From contig NZ_WTYB01000002.1 of assembly GCF_009828055.1 (NCBI RefSeq), forward strand, positions 1-64,000: a stretch of DNA of 64,000 nt. Reading direction: 5' to 3'. Shown here piece after piece: positions 63,102 through 64,000 of this stretch (within the stretch, counting starts at the first letter, position 1; each line of letters begins with the position of its first letter). The DNA comes from Erythrobacter ramosus. GTDB lineage: Bacteria > Pseudomonadota > Alphaproteobacteria > Sphingomonadales > Sphingomonadaceae. The notes beneath the pieces were generated by a model. That model saw only the letters and a list, made by a program, of their open reading frames with translations. It was not told the origin of the DNA and searched no databases. Made by a program: the position numbers and the translations under genes.

Positions 63102-64000
63102 TCAAGCCGCGTTGTCGATCCCGAGATCGGAAAGCTTGCGGTAGAGCGTGGAACGCCCGATCCCCAAGCGCCGAGCGACTTCGGTCATGCGGCCGCGATA
63201 ATGGCCGATGGCGAGGCGGATCACGTCGGCCTCGATCTCTTCCAGCGGACGCAGATTGCCATCGTCGGTGTAGAGCATGATGCCCACACCTTCATGCGCG
63301 CTTGCGACGGTGACGCTGCCCTGTTCGCCGAGCATTTCGGACAATTGCGGGAAGCTGTCGGCACCCAGCGAATTGCTCTCGCAATAGACCGCGGCACGGA
63401 ACAACACGGATTGAAGCTGGCGGACGTTACCAGGCCAATCATAGGCAGCTAGCAGCGCCAGCGCGCTGTCGGAGACGGAAAGGTGGTTCAGGCCTGGTTG
63501 CTCGCCGATGCGGGCGAGGAAATGGCGGGTCAGCGCCGGAATATCGCCGGTGCGGTCGCGCAGGGGTGGCAATACAATCCGGGTCGCACCCAGCTTTGCG
63601 GCGAGGCCTGCATCGAATTGCTTGGCCTGCACCATCCGGTCGAGCCCGACATTACTTGTCACGAGCAACCGCACATCGACGCGGAACCCGTAGCTTGCGC
63701 CGACCGGCCGGATGATCCCGCTTTCGAGCGCTTCGGCGAGGCGTTGTTGCAGCACCGGCGTCAGGCGGTCGATCTCGTCGAGGATCAGCGTCCCGCCGTC
63801 GCAATGCTGGAACGCGCCGATCTGACGGTCGAACGCGCCGGGGAAGCTGCCGGGTTCATGCCCGAACAGCACCGAATCGATGGATCCGGGTGGGACCGAG
63901 GCGAGGTTGATGGTCCGCAAGGGTTCTTTCGAGCGCGGGGATGCACCGTGCATCGCACGCATCAGCATTTCCTTGCCGGTGCCGGTTTCGCCCTCGATCA
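63102..64000 (-). CDS. NtrC-family AAA+ regulator, C-terminal part (5' end outside window)
   Basis: The gene runs off the right edge. The visible 299 residues start in the AAA+ domain: Walker A EGETGTGKE, Walker B GGTLILDEIDRL, and DWPGNVRQLQ, then a linker and a Fis-type HTH (MTEVARRLGIGRSTLYRKL). In the position of the sigma-54 contact loop GAFTGA it has GSFPGA. That Thr is essential for sigma-54 activation in known proteins, so this may be a regulator that does not work with sigma-54. Confidence 0.88.
   Translation of the reverse strand, partial: IEGETGTGKEMLMRAMHGASPRSKEPLRTINLASVPPGSIDSVLFGHEPGSFPGAFDRQIGAFQHCDGGTLILDEIDRLTPVLQQRLAEALESGIIRPVGASYGFRVDVRLLVTSNVGLDRMVQAKQFDAGLAAKLGATRIVLPPLRDRTGDIPALTRHFLARIGEQPGLNHLSVSDSALALLAAYDWPGNVRQLQSVLFRAAVYCESNSLGADSFPQLSEMLGEQGSVTVASAHEGVGIMLYTDDGNLRPLEEIEADVIRLAIGHYRGRMTEVARRLGIGRSTLYRKLSDLGIDNAA

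Overview
This is GC-rich chromosomal DNA from an alphaproteobacterium, most likely order Sphingomonadales and probably Erythrobacteraceae (Erythrobacter/Porphyrobacter-like). The support is a CcrM-type GANTC methyltransferase behind a GANTC-rich promoter, a ChvG/ChvI two-component pair leading a regulatory-PTS operon with a short HprK, a divergent ATP-type pckA, and many short dispersed palindromic repeats between genes. The placement is inferred from gene content and order. There is no rRNA, CRISPR array, prophage or recognisable insertion sequence; one tRNA (tRNA-Val, TAC) is present.

Region 1 (1-15.5 kb) is accessory. It holds the C-terminal part of a large RTX/serralysin-like secreted protein with three almost identical 345-bp Ig-like repeats, a DUF1800-DUF1501 operon, a secreted Sel1-repeat/trypsin fusion, a TPR protein, an M20 peptidase, an APC-family transporter broken by a frameshift, and a small unknown protein. 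The gaps carry copies of a dispersed hairpin repeat.

Region 2 (15.5-22 kb) is an acyl-CoA catabolic block: a FadH-like 2,4-dienoyl-CoA reductase, two crotonases, an ACAD10/11-like acyl-CoA dehydrogenase, a carboxymuconolactone-decarboxylase-family protein and an HxlR regulator. An 18-bp perfect inverted repeat lies between the last divergent pair.

Region 3 (22.4-36.9 kb) is mainly housekeeping: tRNA-Val, a GNAT enzyme, asparaginase, a complete BLUF blue-light sensor, an MDR oxidoreductase, fmt-truA, recR, def and rmuC. It ends with the operon chvI-chvG-hprK-rapZ-EIIA(Man)-ptsH-SpoU methyltransferase on the minus strand. That operon joins envelope/acid sensing (ChvGI) to a phosphorelay without sugar permeases (HprK, EIIA, HPr, RapZ), and divergent pckA links it to gluconeogenesis.

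Region 4 (37-51 kb) contains pckA, a DUF937-like protein, a peptidase/TPR gene interrupted by an in-frame TAA, a cyclic-nucleotide-domain/thioredoxin-reductase fusion without redox cysteines, a DUF885 peptidase, a TonB-like protein, and a cluster of two cysteine desulfurases plus a 2Fe-2S ferredoxin, the first desulfurase apparently starting at ATC.

Region 5 (51-64 kb) has parC, a compact minus-strand cluster (PQQ sugar dehydrogenase, GNAT, DUF1285, NUDIX, CCA-adding enzyme), rnhB head to head with it, ccrM-folP, a PhoD-like phosphatase, an SDR, and the C-terminal part of an NtrC-family regulator with a degenerate GAFTGA loop.

The most unusual signals are a gap-free 94-bp intergenic element present twice, 29 kb apart; a hairpin repeat family whose stems covary; the divergent inverted-repeat operator; the GANTC cluster before ccrM; and four apparent gene-integrity problems (frameshifts near 65 and 14185, nonsense codon at 40288, ATC start at 46780).
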